Positions 7,159-8,656 of a DNA stretch of 8,656 bases are shown here, one piece after another (position 1 is the stretch's first letter; each line of letters begins with the position of its first letter). A model generated the notes under the pieces. It had not been told where the DNA came from. It saw nothing but the letters and a program-made list of their open reading frames with translations, and ran no database searches. The DNA lies in the NCBI GenBank assembly GCA_024279075.1, contig JAJRRX010000014.1, forward strand, positions 1-8,656. Reading direction: 5' to 3'. The position numbers were made by a program, and so were the translations under genes. Origin of the DNA: Alphaproteobacteria bacterium (GTDB taxonomy: Bacteria; Pseudomonadota; Alphaproteobacteria; Rhodobacterales; Rhodobacteraceae).

Positions 7159-8052
7159 ATGGCCCTTGGCAGCACCGCAAATGTAATTCTCCCGAGTTGG
7201 CGCCAAGGGCGCTTGCTGTTTTTCACTAGCGATGTGGATAATTACACCAAGCGGCTTGAATACAGAGTTGCAGCGGCCACAATGCCCGGCGAAACCAAGG
7301 TTTTTCGCACGTATAAAGCGGGTATTTCCAACGAAGATCTGGCGCTATGTCAGGAAACCTCTGAAAATGGTGCGACGCTGCAAAAGTTTTTTCACCTGAT
7401 CGGCCAAGGCAATCTTGACGATTTAACAGAGGAAGTCCCTCAGCATTTGCCGCCCTGCGCCAAGGGTAGTAACGCGCTAATTTACATTTGCTCTCACCTC
7501 AATTTTTTTCGTAAATATAGCGTCGATCAAGCCTTGGTGAAGCTATACGAGGCCCGTGACCCTAAAGACAGGTTTGAGGCGGAAAGCTCATTTTCGATCT
7601 ATAAAATCCTTTCCGCTCACTTGCAGCCCTTCCGCGCGGCGGCGCTGATTAATGCAGATATACCCGATATTCAAAAAGCTTACGGGGCCAGCAACGCATT
7701 GGCCAACCTGCTGCGCGAGGTTGCCATCATTCGGCATGACACCGGCGCCCATGCCGAGGCGATTGAAGCCATGTTGCGGGCGGTGAAGTTGCATAACACC
7801 GAAGATAAGTGGCGGCGCTTGGCTGATTTTGCGGTTGCGGACAAAAACTCGGCGCAAGCCATCGAGTTTTACCAGCGCGCAGAAAGTATGGCCCCCTTGG
7901 CCCCGCCGCAAGCTCTGCGCATGGCGGGCTTATTGGTGGAGGCCAACCGCAGTGAGGAGGCCGCGCCCTTTCTTGACCGTTTGGAAAGTAAATTCCCCAA
8001 ACAGGTCGAAAATCTTCGCACCACATTACAACAACAACCCGCCGCGCGCTAA
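7159..8052 (+). CDS. TPR-like repeat protein of unknown function
   Basis: This 297-residue protein is not recognised as a named family. Its C-terminal part, about residues 181-285, reads as three helical-hairpin repeats of TPR type: around 181-214 (AHAEAIEAMLRAVKL), 215-248 (SAQAIEFYQRAESMAP) and 250-283 (SEEAAPFLDRLESKFP). Such repeats usually bind other proteins. The first 160 residues have no clear motif, and no signal peptide or convincing membrane segment is seen, so it is probably cytoplasmic. The ATG at 7159 has only a weak purine stretch upstream (GAGAG at 7145-7149), so this start is moderately sure. It is divergent from the sulfotransferase gene, sharing one intergenic region, and lies 27 bp upstream of pth, with which it may be cotranscribed. 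A partner role for the glycan enzymes or an unrelated housekeeping role are both open. Confidence 0.65.
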   Translation: MALGSTANVILPSWRQGRLLFFTSDVDNYTKRLEYRVAAATMPGETKVFRTYKAGISNEDLALCQETSENGATLQKFFHLIGQGNLDDLTEEVPQHLPPCAKGSNALIYICSHLNFFRKYSVDQALVKLYEARDPKDRFEAESSFSIYKILSAHLQPFRAAALINADIPDIQKAYGASNALANLLREVAIIRHDTGAHAEAIEAMLRAVKLHNTEDKWRRLADFAVADKNSAQAIEFYQRAESMAPLAPPQALRMAGLLVEANRSEEAAPFLDRLESKFPKQVENLRTTLQQQPAAR

Positions 8053-8068
8053 GGTGAATGGTGCTCTG

Positions 8069-8075
8069 AAGGGGG
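8069..8075 (+). promoter_or_regulatory. Ribosome binding site of pth
   Basis: AAGGGGG ends 4 bases before the ATG at 8080 and supports it as the start of the peptidyl-tRNA hydrolase gene. The 27-bp gap after the TPR gene has no visible terminator, consistent with cotranscription. Confidence 0.55.
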
Positions 8076-8079
8076 CTTA

Positions 8080-8656
8080 ATGAAACTCTTTGTTGGCCTT
8101 GGTAATCCCGGCGCAAAATATAGCCAAAATCGGCATAATATCGGCTTTATGGCGCTGGATCACATTGCCGAAGCGGGTTTCACCCCGTGGAAATCAAAGT
8201 TTCAGGGGGCGGTTGCCGAGGGGCGTGTTGGCAGCGAAAAAATCATCCTGCTCAAACCCGCCACCTTCATGAATCTTTCGGGCCAATCGGTGGGCGAGGC
8301 CATGCGGTTTTATAAGCTCACCCCCGCCGACATTACCGTTTTTCATGACGAACTTGACCTTGCGCCCGGCAAGGTGCGGCTCAAACTTGGGGGTGGCCAT
8401 GCCGGGCATAATGGCCTGCGCTCGCTGCATCAGCATATCGGGCCAGACTACCACCGTGTGCGCATGGGCATCGGCCACCCTGGCGATAAGAGCAAAGTTG
8501 CACGCTATGTGCTACATGATTTTGCTAAAAGCGATGCGCTGTGGTTGGATGATCTTTTGCGCGGCGTTGAAGATGGTATTGCACAGCTTGCCGCTGGCGA
8601 GGGGCCAAAATTCCTCAATGCCATCGCCTTGCGGCTTACCCCGTCACGGCCCTCAA
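8080..8656 (+). CDS. pth: Peptidyl-tRNA hydrolase (3' end beyond window)
   Basis: Peptidyl-tRNA hydrolase cleaves the ester bond of peptidyl-tRNAs that drop off the ribosome, releasing the peptide and recycling the tRNA in the cytoplasm. The gene is normally essential in bacteria. The 192 codons visible match the bacterial Pth family throughout. They include GLGNPG with N9, NRHNIGF with the catalytic H19, FMNLSG with N65, the HDELDL segment with D90, and GGGHAGHNGL with N111. These are the equivalents of the Asn10, His20, Asn68, Asp93 and Asn114 active-site residues of the E. coli enzyme. All are intact, so the protein should be active. E. coli Pth is 194 residues, and alphaproteobacterial forms often run longer; no stop codon occurs before the right edge, so the C-terminus is missing. 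The start is set by the universal MKLFVGLGNPG opening and a ribosome binding site. In many bacteria pth follows rplY and precedes ychF; here a TPR gene lies directly upstream. Confidence 0.97.
   Translation, partial: MKLFVGLGNPGAKYSQNRHNIGFMALDHIAEAGFTPWKSKFQGAVAEGRVGSEKIILLKPATFMNLSGQSVGEAMRFYKLTPADITVFHDELDLAPGKVRLKLGGGHAGHNGLRSLHQHIGPDYHRVRMGIGHPGDKSKVARYVLHDFAKSDALWLDDLLRGVEDGIAQLAAGEGPKFLNAIALRLTPSRPS

Noticed and set aside
6857..7186. Plus-strand open frame running through the divergent intergenic region
   Set aside because: It begins antisense to the sulfotransferase start, ends inside the TPR gene, and shows no motif or ribosome binding site.
7727..8116. Minus-strand open frame of about 129 codons opposite the TPR gene end and pth start
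   Set aside because: It is antisense to two supported genes, and its low-complexity Pro/Arg-rich translation is typical of a shadow frame.

Overview
The window looks like a chromosomal segment from an alphaproteobacterium, possibly from the Rhodobacterales. This rests on the style of the peptidyl-tRNA hydrolase, the moderately high GC content judged by eye, and a sulfotransferase of a type common in marine relatives. The assignment is an inference; no rRNA or other decisive marker is present. Six protein genes fill almost all of the sequence. No tRNA, rRNA, CRISPR array, insertion sequence or phage gene was seen.

Positions 1-6064 hold three large plus-strand glycosyltransferase genes that look like one operon. 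The first (23-2296) is a GT4-type enzyme with a long C-terminal extension. The second (2367-4472) is a GT2-type enzyme with an even longer extension. The third (4469-6064) is a GT4-type enzyme that overlaps the second by four bases and carries an N-terminal YPDL/HY/EGR motif seen in other polysaccharide enzymes. Facing them at 6045-6974 is a minus-strand gene for a PAPS-dependent sulfotransferase-like protein, whose 3' end overlaps the third gene by 20 bp. Together these suggest assembly of a cell-surface or secreted glycan that may be sulfated. The structure of the glycan cannot be read from the sequence.

A roughly 180-bp divergent intergenic region (6975-7158) separates the sulfotransferase from a plus-strand gene for a TPR-like protein of unknown role (7159-8052). 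It carries a perfect 10-bp inverted repeat, one arm towards each gene. Peptidyl-tRNA hydrolase (pth) follows after 27 bp, starts at 8080 and runs off the right edge. The window therefore joins an accessory glycan locus to a core translation gene.

The most notable observation is that both of the first two glycosyltransferases appear to carry a second GT-A-like segment that has lost the metal-binding DxD signature, behind an apparently intact catalytic domain. In the second protein this segment aligns without gaps to its own catalytic core over 22 residues, with DGDD replaced by TANT. In the first, the matching strand reads LHSPDAL where the catalytic GT2 core reads LHDGDDL. These may be non-catalytic accessory domains in a small family of multi-module glycosyltransferases.
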